Counted from the stretch's first letter, positions 7,674 to 17,724 are shown. The stretch: DNA of 64,000 nt from an uncultured Bacteroidales bacterium (GCA_902787575.1 CADAGX010000012.1:1-64000), one strand, 5' to 3'. Notes: generated by a model from the letters alone, not told the origin. Translations and numbers: made by a program.

Positions 7674-7708
7674 CCACGTGTGGTTTCGCTCAAAACTGCG
7701 CGTCGCAT
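7674..7708. repeat. copy 1 of the CGACGTGTAG-type intergenic hairpin
   Basis: CCACGTGTGGTTT, loop CGCTC, then AAAACTGCGCGTCGCA. It directly follows the UXS stop codon on the minus strand and runs into AAAAATTTTT. The loop and flanks match the copies at 15747 and 58821 closely; the stem is imperfect. Confidence 0.6.
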
Positions 7709-8641
7709 TCAGATGCGCGTGCGGAAGTATTCGATGACGCGCTGCAAGCCGTCCTCTAGTGCCACGTGCGGTTCCCATCCCAAACGGCTTTTGGCCAGCG
7801 AGATGTCGGGCTTGCGCTGTCGCGGATCGTCGCTTGGCAACGGCTGAAACTCGATGCGACTTTTCGAGCCGGTGAGCTTGATAACCAGTTCGGCCAACTC
7901 CAGCATTGTAAATTCGGTGGGGTTGCCCAGATTTACGGGGCCTGTGAAATCGTCGCCAGTGGCCATCATTTTTATCATACCATCCACCAAATCATCGACA
8001 TATTGGAACGAACGCGTCTGTTTTCCGTCGCCGTAAATTGTAATCGGCTCGCCGCGGAGCGCGCTTACCACGAAGTTCGTGACGACGCGACCATCATGCG
8101 CCTGCATTTTCGGCCCGTAGGTATTGAAAATCCGCACTATCTTTGTCCTGACTCCATGCAAGCGATGATAGTCCATGGCCAGTGTCTCGGCGCAGCGCTT
8201 GCCTTCGTCGTAACAGGAACGACGGCCGATGGGATTCACGTTGCCCCAATATGTTTCGGGTTGCGGATGTATTGTCGGGTCGCCGTACACTTCGCTGGTG
8301 GAGGCGTGCAGTATCTTGGCATGCGTGCGGCGTGCCAAACCACACATGTGGAACGTGCCGAAGACAGCTGTCTTGGTTGTTTGGATAGGGTCGTACTGGT
8401 AGTGTATCGGCGAAGCGGGGCACGCAAGGTTGTATATCTCGTCCACTTCGCACCAATATGGCTGTATCACATCGTGACGCACCAGTTCGAAATTCGGTTC
8501 TCGCAGCAAGTCCCACACATTTTCTTTGTTGCCAGTGTAGTAATTGTCGAGAGCCAACACGTCGTTCCCCTCGCGGACGAGTCGCTCGCAGAGGTGGGAA
8601 CCAATGAAACCGGCGCCGCCGGTGACGAGAATACGCTTCAT
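7709..8641 (-). CDS. UDP-glucuronate decarboxylase (UDP-xylose synthase)
   Basis: A 310-residue extended short-chain dehydrogenase that converts UDP-glucuronate to UDP-xylose with bound NAD. Visible are the Rossmann motif [12 protein letters not shown] (residues 6-17), the UXS hallmark [15 protein letters not shown] (71-85), the catalytic TS near 115 and YxxxK as CYDEGK (Y144, K148). NTYGPKM and [17 protein letters not shown] follow. The length and hallmark fit UXS rather than a 4-epimerase. The start at 8641 has AAGAAGGAT immediately upstream. It lies 60 bases after the amylase gene, so fabD, amylase and UXS are likely one transcript. The UDP-xylose acceptor pathway is not visible in this window. 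Confidence 0.92.
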   Translation of the reverse strand: MKRILVTGGAGFIGSHLCERLVREGNDVLALDNYYTGNKENVWDLLREPNFELVRHDVIQPYWCEVDEIYNLACPASPIHYQYDPIQTTKTAVFGTFHMCGLARRTHAKILHASTSEVYGDPTIHPQPETYWGNVNPIGRRSCYDEGKRCAETLAMDYHRLHGVRTKIVRIFNTYGPKMQAHDGRVVTNFVVSALRGEPITIYGDGKQTRSFQYVDDLVDGMIKMMATGDDFTGPVNLGNPTEFTMLELAELVIKLTGSKSRIEFQPLPSDDPRQRKPDISLAKSRLGWEPHVALEDGLQRVIEYFRTRI

Positions 8642-8701
8642 ATCCTTCTTTCTTAGCGTTTATAAATTATTTCCGTCGCTTTTATGCTCTGTCTCGTGCC
8701 G

Positions 8702-10360
8702 TCATTTGTTGCATTTTATCTGCAAGGCCGTCACGTAGTTGGCCGGCACACAGACGGGTACGGGTTGCTCGGGCGTAAACGGCACGTGCAGTTTCTCTGC
8801 ACCGTAGAGGTTGTAGGCACGGATGTCGGCTTGCGGCGTCAGTCCGTAGAAGTCGAACAAATGTTGTGGCACGTGTACATCCACCTGACACGGCGCGTCG
8901 TCGAAGTTGGCCACAACCAGCACGCACTGGCCGTTCCACTGTCGCAGGAATGCATACTGCCGCTGAAGTTGCGGGTTCACATACATCAAATCAAACGAAC
9001 TGCCTTCGCGCAGCACGTCGTTCTCGTTGCAGAGTGTCAGTGTGCGGCGGTAGAATTCGCGCAACTGGCTTTCGTCCTCCGTCAGTCCGCCTTCGAAAGT
9101 GCCGCCATTGCGCCACCGACGAACGGTATCGACACTCCAATAGTCGAAAATCGTTGTGCGTCCGTCTCGTCCGCTGAAGCCCTCTTCGTCCATGCCGCGC
9201 TCGCCCAGTTCCTGACCGAAGTACAAGAGGAACGGATTGACGTGCAGCAGCGCTGCCACCGCCACGGCGGGACGTCCACGGCGCGCGTCGCCGGCAAAGA
9301 AATCACTGGCCAGACGCTGCTCGTCGTGGTTCTCCAGAAAATAAAGCATGTGGTCGCGAATGTCATTGACGGCCTGCCAGCACTGAGTTATGGCATGGAC
9401 AGAATTCTGGTGGCACACTACGCTGCGCAACGTATCATACATGCCAACCTTGTCGTACAGGTAATCAAACGAACCGCGCTGCACGTAGTTTCTGTACTCG
9501 GCGGGGTTGTAAACTTCGGCAATGAAGAGCATCGTCGCAAATTTGGCCTTGACTTGCGGAATGGCCCACTCCCAGAATTCCACCGGCACCATTTCGGCCA
9601 TGTCGCAACGGAAGCCGTCGACTCCCTGTTCTGCCCAATAAAGCAGAATCTGCAACATGCGGTTCCATGTGTCCGGCACGGGGTGGAAATGCGTCGTGCC
9701 CGACAGATAGTCCACGCCATAGTTCAGTTTCACGGTTTCGTACCAGTCGTTGTGCGACGGATGCGCGTGGAAAACATCGTTTCCCGTGGCGCGTGCCGGC
9801 ATTTCGCGGTAGTCGCCCACGTCGAACGAAGGTTGCCACGGCTCGCCCGGCACGTAGTAGAAATTGTTTTGTGGTGAGAAATCTACCGTTGCGTCGTCGC
9901 GCGAACCGAAGTCCTCCACGCCCGAGGGCGCAGCGTCTGACGTGTAATGCCGCGCTACGTGGTTTGGCACAAAGTCCATCAGCACGTGCAATCCCGCCTT
10001 GTGAGTGCGATTTATCAGCTGGCGGAACTCCGTGCGTCGGTTTTCCACCTCGACGGCCAAATCGGGGTCCACGTCGTAGTAGTCCTTTACGGCGTAGGGA
10101 CTGCCGGCGCAGCCCTTCACCACTGCCGGATGGTCGGCGCTGATTCCAGCGTCGGGATACGTCGTTTTCGTAGCGTGCTCTATGATTCCGGTGTACCACA
10201 CGTGTGTGGCGCCGAGCAAACGGATTTCGTTGAGCGCCTGCGACGTAAAGTCGGCCAGACGCCCACAGCCGTTTTGCTCTTTCGTGCCATGCGGAATGTG
10301 TGCAACGGAGTCATTGCCGAAGAGGCGCGGCAGCACCTGATAAACGACGATACGCTGCAT
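8702..10360 (-). CDS. GH13 alpha-amylase family protein
   Basis: A 552-residue (beta/alpha)8 glycoside hydrolase. The four GH13 regions are present: DFVPNHV (129-135), GFRCDMAEM with nucleophile D253, FIAEVYNP with acid/base E282, and ENHDEQR with D346. There is no signal peptide, so it acts in the cytoplasm on alpha-glucans such as glycogen or imported maltodextrins. The start codon overlaps the fabD stop as TGATG, which suggests translational coupling. The coupling to a fatty-acid gene is metabolically odd and may only reflect operon packing. Confidence 0.9.
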   Translation of the reverse strand: MQRIVVYQVLPRLFGNDSVAHIPHGTKEQNGCGRLADFTSQALNEIRLLGATHVWYTGIIEHATKTTYPDAGISADHPAVVKGCAGSPYAVKDYYDVDPDLAVEVENRRTEFRQLINRTHKAGLHVLMDFVPNHVARHYTSDAAPSGVEDFGSRDDATVDFSPQNNFYYVPGEPWQPSFDVGDYREMPARATGNDVFHAHPSHNDWYETVKLNYGVDYLSGTTHFHPVPDTWNRMLQILLYWAEQGVDGFRCDMAEMVPVEFWEWAIPQVKAKFATMLFIAEVYNPAEYRNYVQRGSFDYLYDKVGMYDTLRSVVCHQNSVHAITQCWQAVNDIRDHMLYFLENHDEQRLASDFFAGDARRGRPAVAVAALLHVNPFLLYFGQELGERGMDEEGFSGRDGRTTIFDYWSVDTVRRWRNGGTFEGGLTEDESQLREFYRRTLTLCNENDVLREGSSFDLMYVNPQLQRQYAFLRQWNGQCVLVVANFDDAPCQVDVHVPQHLFDFYGLTPQADIRAYNLYGAEKLHVPFTPEQPVPVCVPANYVTALQIKCNK

Positions 10361-11244
10361 CAGACGCCCTGGACCGTTACGGAATTATCAATTTTGGCTA
10401 TCATACCCTGCAAAGCTTTGCCGGGACCACACTCTACGAACTCCGTCGCTCCGGCTGCCACCATGTTGCGCACTTCCTGCGTCCAGCGAACGCTGGCCGT
10501 AAGTTGGGCTATCAGATTTTTTTTGATGTCTGCTGCTTCGGTATGTGCCTGTCCGTCTACGTTTTGGTAAATGGGGCAACGTGGTGTGGCAAACTCTGTT
10601 TTCTCGATGGCTGCCTGCAGTTCGTCTTTTGCGGGCTGCATCAGCGGGCTGTGGAATGCGCCGCCCACGGGAAGGGGAAGTGCACGTTTTGCACCTGCGG
10701 CCTTCAGTTGCTCGCACGCACGGCCTACGGCATCCACGTTGCCACTTATCACAAGTTGGCCGGGACAGTTATAGTTGGCCGGAACCACTACGCCGTTTCC
10801 TTCGGCGCTCACTTCGGCGCAAATTTTTTCGATGGTCTCATCGGGCAAGGCAAGCACGGCAGCCATTCCTCCGGGCGCTGCCTCGCACGCTTTTTGCATG
10901 GCTTGGGCGCGGGCGTAAACCAGACGAAGTCCGTCTTCGAACTGCAGCGCTCCGGCTGCCACCAATGCGCTGAACTCGCCCAGGCTGTGGCCGCCCACCA
11001 TATCGGGTGCAAAATCGTCCATACAGAGTGCCGTGATGACGCTGTGCAAGAAAACTGCTGGCTGCGTGACACGTGTCTGCTTCAGTTCCTCGGCTGTTCC
11101 TTCGAACATGATGTCCGTGATGCGGAATCCCAGAATGTCGTTTGCCTGCTCGAACAGGCGCTTTGCCGTCTCGTTCTGCTCGTAGAGTTCCTTACCCATG
11201 CCGATGAATTGGGCGCCTTGGCCCGGGAAAACAAATGCTTTCAT
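10360..11244 (-). CDS. fabD: malonyl-CoA:ACP transacylase
   Basis: A 294-residue enzyme that moves malonyl groups from CoA to acyl carrier protein for fatty-acid elongation. It has the N-terminal FPGQGAQ (residues 6-12), the nucleophile elbow GGHSLGE (S87), the substrate arginine in VYARAQAMQ and the catalytic histidine in GAFHSPLM near residue 200. Length and ends are normal. It is the first gene of the minus-strand group, with a TACCTTTG box 38 bases upstream, and its stop overlaps the amylase start. Confidence 0.96.
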   Translation of the reverse strand: MKAFVFPGQGAQFIGMGKELYEQNETAKRLFEQANDILGFRITDIMFEGTAEELKQTRVTQPAVFLHSVITALCMDDFAPDMVGGHSLGEFSALVAAGALQFEDGLRLVYARAQAMQKACEAAPGGMAAVLALPDETIEKICAEVSAEGNGVVVPANYNCPGQLVISGNVDAVGRACEQLKAAGAKRALPLPVGGAFHSPLMQPAKDELQAAIEKTEFATPRCPIYQNVDGQAHTEAADIKKNLIAQLTASVRWTQEVRNMVAAGATEFVECGPGKALQGMIAKIDNSVTVQGV

Positions 11245-11281
11245 GTTGTTTCTATTTTATATACTTATGTTATTCAAGGTG

Positions 11282-11289
11282 CAAAGGTA
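11282..11289 (-). promoter_or_regulatory. promoter box of fabD
   Basis: TACCTTTG on the minus strand, 38 bases before the fabD ATG. Confidence 0.7.
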
Positions 11290-11370
11290 CATCTTTTTGG
11301 CGGAACCTGCAAATTTCGTGCAGCCATTGCGCGTGCGCGTACATATTTAGAATCTTTCCCGGCGGATTGT

Positions 11371-11401
11371 TTTGCGAAACGGAGGGAATTGCGTACATTT
11401 G
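11371..11401 (+). promoter_or_regulatory. promoter of the TonB-receptor operon
   Basis: TTTG (11371-11374), 19 bases, TACATTTG (11394-11401): a textbook Bacteroidota promoter. The leader to the ATG at 11441 is about 35 bases. Confidence 0.75.
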
Positions 11402-11440
11402 TGGGAAATTAGACACATTCCAACTTAAAAACTCATCGTT

Positions 11441-14164
11441 ATGCAAGCAAAACTTCGTTTCACAGTGCTGGGCGCCGCACTCTGTATCTCTTTTATGGCG
11501 GCCGCTCAGACCGTTGTGAAGGGAAAACTGGTGGACGCCGAGAGTGGAGAGCCGCTCATTGGCGCACAAATCAAGATTGTGGGCAGCGACAGCAAGACTA
11601 TCACGGATGATAGCGGCAACTTCACGCTCCAGAATCCTACAAAGGCACGCGCATTCAGCGCCACTTACATCGGTTTCAAGTCAAGTACGTTCAGCATTGG
11701 CAAAAGCGGCCGGGTGGGAACCATCTCGATGCAGCCCGACGACGTATTTCTGGAGGGCATTACCGTAAGTGGCACGTTGGGCTTGGATCGCAAGACGCCC
11801 GTCGCGCTGAGTAACGTGAGTGAGGAGGAAATTCAGGAACGTCTCGGCACGCAGGAGTTTCCCGAGATTCTGAAATCGACGCCCGGCGTTCATGCCAACA
11901 AGGTTGGCGGCGGCTGGGGCGACTCCGAGATTTGGATGCGCGGCTTTGATAACAGCAATATCGCAGTCATGGTGAACGGCGTTCCCATGAACGATATGGA
12001 AAACGGCCTGGTGTATTGGAGCAACTGGGGCAGCATCGGCGACGTCACACGCAACCTACAGACACAGCGTGGCCTCGGCGCCTCGAAAGTGAGCGCTCCC
12101 AGTGTGGGCGGCACCATCAATATCATCACCAAGTCGCTGGAGCAGAAACGTGGCGGACACGTCACTTATCAGATGGGAAACGATGGTGCCAACAAGATTG
12201 CGTTTTCCGTCAGCACCGGCATGACGTCGAAAGGCTGGGGTATGACGTTGTTGGGCGCGCGCAACTGGGGAGACGGATATGTGCAAGGCACCGACTATAG
12301 CGGTTACACGTGGTTCGCGTCTGTTGCCAAGCGCTTCAACGACCAGCACACGCTCAGTTTCACCGGATTCGGCACAAAGCAGGAACACGGGCAGCGGCCT
12401 TCGTCGTACACTCACGGCCCGCTGCTGATTTCTGAGTGGCAGCGCGTGGAGGCGGAATACGGAGTAAAAGATTTCCGGTATAATCCCAATTTCGGTTACT
12501 ACCACGGCGAGAAATATAACGCCATGCGCAATAGTTACCACAAGCCGCAGCTTTCGCTCAATCACGACTGGACTATCAACGACCACAGCAGCCTTTCTAC
12601 GGCCCTATACATGAGCATCGGGCGCGGAAACGGCACAACGGCAGAAGCGCACGATCCTGCCAGCTATACCGACGTTTACGGCGCCAGCAACGGCCTGATG
12701 ACTACCGCTTTCCGCCGCGCGGACGGACTTTTCGACTACGATGCACTCTACGAACGTAACGTGGCAAGTCAGGAAGGCTCCCTGCTGGCGATGTGCAAGA
12801 ACGTGAACGACCATTTGTGGACGGGCTTGATAAGTACCTATTCGACGCAATTCGGAAAATTTATCGACTTTTATGGCGGTATAGACTTCCGCCACTACAA
12901 GGGAGATCATAGTACGGAAATTACAGATCTCTTTGGTGGAAAATATTTTATGGACGATTACGACCGTGGGAAAGTAAACGTCGCAAACAACGCTGCCGCA
13001 GCCAATCCTGCATGGGTTTACAAGAAGCTGAATGTGGGCGACAAGGTGTATCGCGACTACAGCGGCTATGTGGAACAAATAGGAGCCTTCGGACAGGCAG
13101 AATACAACCGCGGGCCGGTGAGCAGCTTCGTGAGCGGCGCGCTCAACAACACCACATATTGGCGGCGCGACAGGCTCTACTACGACAAACAGCACGAGAA
13201 GAGCAACATGCCGAACTTCATTGGCGGCAATGTGAAGGCTGGCGCCAACTACAACTTCGACGACCACCACAACGCCTTCTTCAACATCGGCTACATTTCG
13301 CGCGCGCCAAAGTTCAATGCTGCGTTCATGCAGTTCACAACGAGCAATGTGGAGAACAAAGATGCCAAGAACGAGAAGATTCTTTCCTTCGAGGTGGGAT
13401 ACGGCTGGCGTTGCAGCTGGGCACAACTGAAGGTGAACGGCTACTTTACGAAGTGGATGGACAAGGAAATGACGAAGTATCTTACGCTTGGCAACCAAGA
13501 GACGGGCTACATGAACATGGGCGGCGTGGACGCGAAGCACATGGGAATTGAGCTGGAAGGCAAGGTTTCGCCCGTGCGTTGGCTCGATGTCAAAGGTATG
13601 TTGTCGCTCGGCGACTGGAAGTGGAACAGCATTGGCGAAGGCTACGTTTACAATGAGCACGGCCATGCGGTGGACGACCAGGGATTCAACGTGGATGCTT
13701 TCGGTCCGAACCACGCACAGGGACGCGTGAACCTGAAAGGCGTGCGTGTGGGCGGCTCGGCACAGACAACTGCCAGTCTTGGCTTCGAAGTGAAGTTCAA
13801 TTCGTTCAAGGCCGGCGCCGACTGGACATATTACGGCCGCAACTACAGCTACTATTCGCTCAACAGTTCGAACATTACTGTGAAACAAAACACCACTACC
13901 GGTGAGTGGACGACCACCAATCCGCAGGAGCCGTGGCGAGTGCCGGACGCCAGCCAGGTGGATTTGCACGCCAGCTACAAGTTCGACGTGTGCAAGGGCA
14001 TGAAGGCCACACTGAGCGGCACGGTAAACAACCTGTTCGACTATCAGTACATAGGTAAGGCATACAACAATTCGACGGCCAGCGCTGCGGCCAGCGCAGA
14101 TAACGTGTATGTTTTCTACAACTTCGGACGTACGTACAGCATACGTCTGCGCCTGAATTTCTAA
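11441..14164 (+). CDS. TonB-dependent receptor with N-terminal CarboxypepD_reg domain
   Basis: A 907-residue outer-membrane importer. It has a signal peptide (to about residue 23) and a carboxypeptidase-regulatory-like domain at residues 25-100 (VVKGKLVDAESGEPLIGAQI, DDSGNFTL). A plug domain follows from about 120 (EILKSTPGVHANKVGGGWGD, WMRGFDNSNIAVMVNGVPMND), then a 22-strand-type barrel ending in the aromatic terminus YSIRLRLNF. It is shorter than typical SusC proteins and has no SusD gene next to it; the following gene encodes a different surface lipoprotein. The ligand is unknown, but the GH2 hydrolase in the operon points to a glycan or glycoconjugate. Confidence 0.93.
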   Translation: MQAKLRFTVLGAALCISFMAAAQTVVKGKLVDAESGEPLIGAQIKIVGSDSKTITDDSGNFTLQNPTKARAFSATYIGFKSSTFSIGKSGRVGTISMQPDDVFLEGITVSGTLGLDRKTPVALSNVSEEEIQERLGTQEFPEILKSTPGVHANKVGGGWGDSEIWMRGFDNSNIAVMVNGVPMNDMENGLVYWSNWGSIGDVTRNLQTQRGLGASKVSAPSVGGTINIITKSLEQKRGGHVTYQMGNDGANKIAFSVSTGMTSKGWGMTLLGARNWGDGYVQGTDYSGYTWFASVAKRFNDQHTLSFTGFGTKQEHGQRPSSYTHGPLLISEWQRVEAEYGVKDFRYNPNFGYYHGEKYNAMRNSYHKPQLSLNHDWTINDHSSLSTALYMSIGRGNGTTAEAHDPASYTDVYGASNGLMTTAFRRADGLFDYDALYERNVASQEGSLLAMCKNVNDHLWTGLISTYSTQFGKFIDFYGGIDFRHYKGDHSTEITDLFGGKYFMDDYDRGKVNVANNAAAANPAWVYKKLNVGDKVYRDYSGYVEQIGAFGQAEYNRGPVSSFVSGALNNTTYWRRDRLYYDKQHEKSNMPNFIGGNVKAGANYNFDDHHNAFFNIGYISRAPKFNAAFMQFTTSNVENKDAKNEKILSFEVGYGWRCSWAQLKVNGYFTKWMDKEMTKYLTLGNQETGYMNMGGVDAKHMGIELEGKVSPVRWLDVKGMLSLGDWKWNSIGEGYVYNEHGHAVDDQGFNVDAFGPNHAQGRVNLKGVRVGGSAQTTASLGFEVKFNSFKAGADWTYYGRNYSYYSLNSSNITVKQNTTTGEWTTTNPQEPWRVPDASQVDLHASYKFDVCKGMKATLSGTVNNLFDYQYIGKAYNNSTASAAASADNVYVFYNFGRTYSIRLRLNF

Positions 14165-14206
14165 GCGGACAACGGACATAAGACGAACAAAATAATCAAG
14201 ACTGAC

Positions 14207-15739
14207 ATGAAACGAAATACATTGATATACGAGGCACTCTCGCTGACGGCTGTGGCCATCATGTGCACCGCCTGCGAGGACTACACGGAGCACAACTTCG
14301 GAAAACGCGAGGAGCTTTACGAACCCACCGAAGTGCAGGTGCTCAGTTTCGTACTGAACGAGGGAAACTATGCCGACTTGGCCGCCAACGCGGACAACAA
14401 GCGGCTGGCCGAAGAGGCCAACGACGAGGGAAAGACGCTGGCAGACCTGCAGAGCGTTGGCGAGAAAGGTTACTTCCGCGGCCGCATCACGCCGGAGGAA
14501 TATTTGCCCGCTTACTTGCGCACGCTCATCGGCACGGGCCGCTACTACGCACTGACGACAGGCAGCAGTGTCACCGTTACTTGTCTGGTGGCACAGGACA
14601 GCACCGCCTCGGCCGAGGCTTACGTGCCGGCCACCAGCGTGTCGGCCGGCAATTATGTGCTGTTCTTGCCAGGCGTTGACCTGCCGTTGGCTTACGGCGA
14701 GGACAGCACAGACAAATATGTGCTCTATCTGCTGGGCAGCCCCAAGGCGCCAGGCGAACTGACATTCCTCACACCCGACGGCATCTCGGCCGAGCAGACG
14801 CCTGCCAACTGCGTCTTTGCGCTGGCTCGCAGCGGTAACTACTACACCATACGTCAGGGAAATATGTATCTGTGTGCCGACGGAGCAGAAGGCACGTTCC
14901 TCTTTACGGACGACATAGAGAACGACATCGACGAACCGGAGCAGGCACTTTGGCAGGTGACGCGTCAGGACGACGGCACTGCACTCATCCGCAACGTCAG
15001 CACGGGTCAGGAAATCTGCTACGACGCAGCAGCAGAAACAGTGGGTGCCTACACAGGTAAGGCGGGCACCGACGGTTTTGCCGTTCCCAAGCTCTACCGC
15101 AAGGGCACGGTGAGCATCACCGTCGACAGCACGCCCGAGCCGCAGGATGTGACGTTCACGCTCGATGCCGACGGCTGGACTTCGAAGGGCGACTACCTCA
15201 ATCAGTCGCTGCTCGGCTGGGCCAGCATAGATATGGAAGCCATCTACGAGACGCTGGGCTGGAGCATAGAATTTGAGGGCGGCATTGGCGAACTCAACTA
15301 CGTGTGGAAAGCCGACGCGGTGTACGGGCTGCGCGCCAGCGCATACGTCAGCGGCAAGAAAACACCCACGCGCGCCTGGGCCATCAGCCCTCGCATGAAC
15401 CTGAAGAAAGCCACCCATCCGATTCTCACCTTCAAGCAGGCACAGAAGTATGCCGACCCGAACGTGAATGCCAACCTTCAGGTCTACGTTAGCACAGATT
15501 ACGCCGGACGCGGTGGCAGGGCAGAAGCCACATGGACCGACGTCACAGCCGAGGTGCAGGGCGAGTGGCCCGACGGCAGCAGCTGGGACTTCCACGATGG
15601 CACGCTCGACCTGAGCGCTTACGCGGGCGAGCAGAACGTTGTGGTGGCTTTCCTCTACATCAGCACCGAGGAGTACGCTGCCACTTGGGAGATAAAAGAT
15701 ATCCGCTGCGCGGAGCCCGAAGAGGTGCCTGCGGAGTGA
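14207..15739 (+). CDS. surface lipoprotein with choice-of-anchor-J-like C-terminus
   Basis: A 510-residue protein with a lipoprotein signal ending at the cysteine in IMCTACEDY (about residue 23), 42 bases after the receptor stop. The N-terminal 300 residues form repeated beta-rich blocks of unknown family. The C-terminal 180 residues (WTSKGDYLNQSLLGW, AWAISPRMNL, VYVSTDYAG, WEIKDIRC) resemble the choice-of-anchor J/DUF5017 sandwich of secreted Bacteroidales proteins. Its position right after the TonB receptor, where SusD normally lies, suggests it is the ligand-binding partner. That role is inference; there is no SusD-type TPR fold. Confidence 0.75.
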   Translation: MKRNTLIYEALSLTAVAIMCTACEDYTEHNFGKREELYEPTEVQVLSFVLNEGNYADLAANADNKRLAEEANDEGKTLADLQSVGEKGYFRGRITPEEYLPAYLRTLIGTGRYYALTTGSSVTVTCLVAQDSTASAEAYVPATSVSAGNYVLFLPGVDLPLAYGEDSTDKYVLYLLGSPKAPGELTFLTPDGISAEQTPANCVFALARSGNYYTIRQGNMYLCADGAEGTFLFTDDIENDIDEPEQALWQVTRQDDGTALIRNVSTGQEICYDAAAETVGAYTGKAGTDGFAVPKLYRKGTVSITVDSTPEPQDVTFTLDADGWTSKGDYLNQSLLGWASIDMEAIYETLGWSIEFEGGIGELNYVWKADAVYGLRASAYVSGKKTPTRAWAISPRMNLKKATHPILTFKQAQKYADPNVNANLQVYVSTDYAGRGGRAEATWTDVTAEVQGEWPDGSSWDFHDGTLDLSAYAGEQNVVVAFLYISTEEYAATWEIKDIRCAEPEEVPAE

Positions 15740-15746
15740 AGAAAAA

Positions 15747-15827
15747 TGCGACGTGTAGTTTCGCTCAAAACTACACGTCGCAAACTCGATTGCGACGCGT
15801 CGCGTGGAGCAATGCCACACGTCGCAT
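15747..15827. repeat. copy 2 of the CGACGTGTAG-type intergenic hairpin, a double unit
   Basis: A perfect 15-bp stem TGCGACGTGTAGTTT/AAACTACACGTCGCA (15747-15782) is followed by a second, imperfect unit TGCGACG to CCACACGTCGCA (15790-15827). It sits between the lipoprotein and GH2 genes inside the operon, so it could shape downstream expression. Confidence 0.75.
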
Positions 15828-15864
15828 TCCGGAAACTAAACCAACCATTAAAAAACAATAGACT

Positions 15865-17724
15865 ATGAAGAGAATTTTCCTTTTTGCAGTGGCACTCTGG
15901 GCTGCTGTTGCGATGTATGCTGTGCCGCGTGCCGAGTATCCCCGTCCGCAGTTCGAGCGCAAAGATTGGGTGAACCTGAATGGCGACTGGACGTATGCCT
16001 TCGACTTCGTGGGCTCGGGAATGGAGAAGAAGTTCCACGAGAGCCGCGGTTTCGACGGACACATTACAGTGCCCTTCTGCCCCGAAAGTAAGTTGTCGGG
16101 CGTCGGATACACCGACTTCATCCGTCACATCTGGTACCAGCGCCCGCTCTCGATGCCGCAGGCGTGGGCCGGAAAGAATATCATGCTCCACTTTGGCGCT
16201 GTCTACTACACGTCGGAAATATTCATCGACGGCAAGTTGGCCGGTCGCCACTTCGGCGGAAGCACATCGTTTGCACTCGATATTACCAAATTCGTGGCCG
16301 ACGGTAAGGAGCACTCGCTCGTCGTTCATGCCTACAGCGACCCGCGCACCACGCTGCAGCCTGCCGGCAAGCAGAATCTGCGCCTCGTGCAGTTCGAATG
16401 TATGTACACCCGTTGCACCGGCATCTGGCAGACAGTGTGGATGGAGCCTGTGGCACCCGAAGCGCTGACACGCGTGCAGGTGACCACCGACATCGACCAG
16501 AATTGTGTCTGCGTGCAGCCCTACTTCGAACACCCGAGCGCCGCTCGTTTCGTAGTGACGTTGCGCGACGGAAAGAAGGTGATAGCTCGCCAGACGGCAC
16601 CCGCACAGAACGGCACCGTGCTGACTCTGCCCGTTGGCCGCAAGCCGCATCTCTGGTGGCCCGAGGATCCTTATCTCTATCAGCTGACCTACGAGGTGCT
16701 GAACGAGGCCGGGCAGGTGATTGACGAGGTGCAGAGCTACACTGGCCTGCGCAAGATTCACACCAGCGGCAACAAGGTTTACCTCAACAACGAGCCGTAC
16801 TATCAGCGCCTCGTGCTCGACCAAGGTTTCTATCCCGATGGCATCTGGACGGCACCCTCGGACGAAGCACTCCGTCACGACATCGAACTCTCCAAGGCGG
16901 CCGGATTCAACGGCGCACGCCTCCACCAGAAAGTTTTCGAAGAGCGCTTCCACTACTGGGCCGACCATCTGGGCTACCTCACGTGGGGCGAGGCTCCGTC
17001 GTGGGGCATGGATACCAACAATCCCGAAGTGGCGCGCAACTTCCTGAACGAGTGGCGCGAGGAGATTCTGCGCGACAGAAATCATCCCAGCATCGTTGTT
17101 TGGACACCGATGAACGAGGAGTGGTGGCCCGACCACGAGCAGTATGCGCGGTTTGTATGCGACGTGTATGACCTGACAAAGTCGCTCGACTCGCGTCCCG
17201 TGTGTGACGTCAGTGGCGGTGTGCATGTGAAAACCGACATTTGGACCGAGCATACCTACGAGCAAGACCCCGCCAAGCTGAAAGACAAAGTGTACAACGG
17301 CGAGCGCTGGTTCGTCAGAACTCCCAAACCTATCGACGTTCCGCAGCGCAACGTGGGCTTCAATCGTCTCACCGACACGCAACTTTATGAATATCCCACG
17401 TACGACGCTCCCACCATACCTTACATACTCGACGAGTTCGGTGGCATCAAATGGGTGAAGGGACAAGACAAGGAGACCGGCAACAGCCAGCAGTCGTGGG
17501 GCTACGGCGAGCCGCCTCATTCGCTCGAGGAGTTTTATGCCCGTCTCGAAGGTCAGGTGGACGCTTTGCTCTCGCTCTCCGAAAATGTTTGGGGCTATTG
17601 TTACACGCAGCTGACCGATGTAGAACAGGAACAGAACGGCGTATATTTCTACGACCGCTCCAGTAAGTTCGATATGAACCGCATCCGAGCCATCTTCTCG
17701 AAGAAACCGGCCGGCGCGAAGTGA
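15865..17724 (+). CDS. secreted GH2 family glycoside hydrolase
   Basis: A 619-residue exported enzyme with signal peptide MKRIFLFAVALWAAVAMYA. The GH2 jelly-roll sugar-binding domain (FERKDWVNLNGDWTYAF to about residue 180) is followed by an immunoglobulin-like domain and a TIM barrel from about 290. The acid/base is E418 in TPMNEEWW and the nucleophile is E524 in YILDEFGG. Overall it resembles compact beta-galactosidase/beta-glucuronidase-like GH2 proteins; the exact sugar is not readable. It lies in the TonB-receptor operon after the repeat element, consistent with periplasmic trimming of imported glycan. Confidence 0.9.
   Translation: MKRIFLFAVALWAAVAMYAVPRAEYPRPQFERKDWVNLNGDWTYAFDFVGSGMEKKFHESRGFDGHITVPFCPESKLSGVGYTDFIRHIWYQRPLSMPQAWAGKNIMLHFGAVYYTSEIFIDGKLAGRHFGGSTSFALDITKFVADGKEHSLVVHAYSDPRTTLQPAGKQNLRLVQFECMYTRCTGIWQTVWMEPVAPEALTRVQVTTDIDQNCVCVQPYFEHPSAARFVVTLRDGKKVIARQTAPAQNGTVLTLPVGRKPHLWWPEDPYLYQLTYEVLNEAGQVIDEVQSYTGLRKIHTSGNKVYLNNEPYYQRLVLDQGFYPDGIWTAPSDEALRHDIELSKAAGFNGARLHQKVFEERFHYWADHLGYLTWGEAPSWGMDTNNPEVARNFLNEWREEILRDRNHPSIVVWTPMNEEWWPDHEQYARFVCDVYDLTKSLDSRPVCDVSGGVHVKTDIWTEHTYEQDPAKLKDKVYNGERWFVRTPKPIDVPQRNVGFNRLTDTQLYEYPTYDAPTIPYILDEFGGIKWVKGQDKETGNSQQSWGYGEPPHSLEEFYARLEGQVDALLSLSENVWGYCYTQLTDVEQEQNGVYFYDRSSKFDMNRIRAIFSKKPAGAK

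Noticed and set aside
12605..15820. 1071-codon open frame on the minus strand opposite the TonB receptor and lipoprotein genes
   Set aside because: It is antisense to two clear genes, has no promoter box, signal or domain, and is produced by the strong codon bias of the coding strand.
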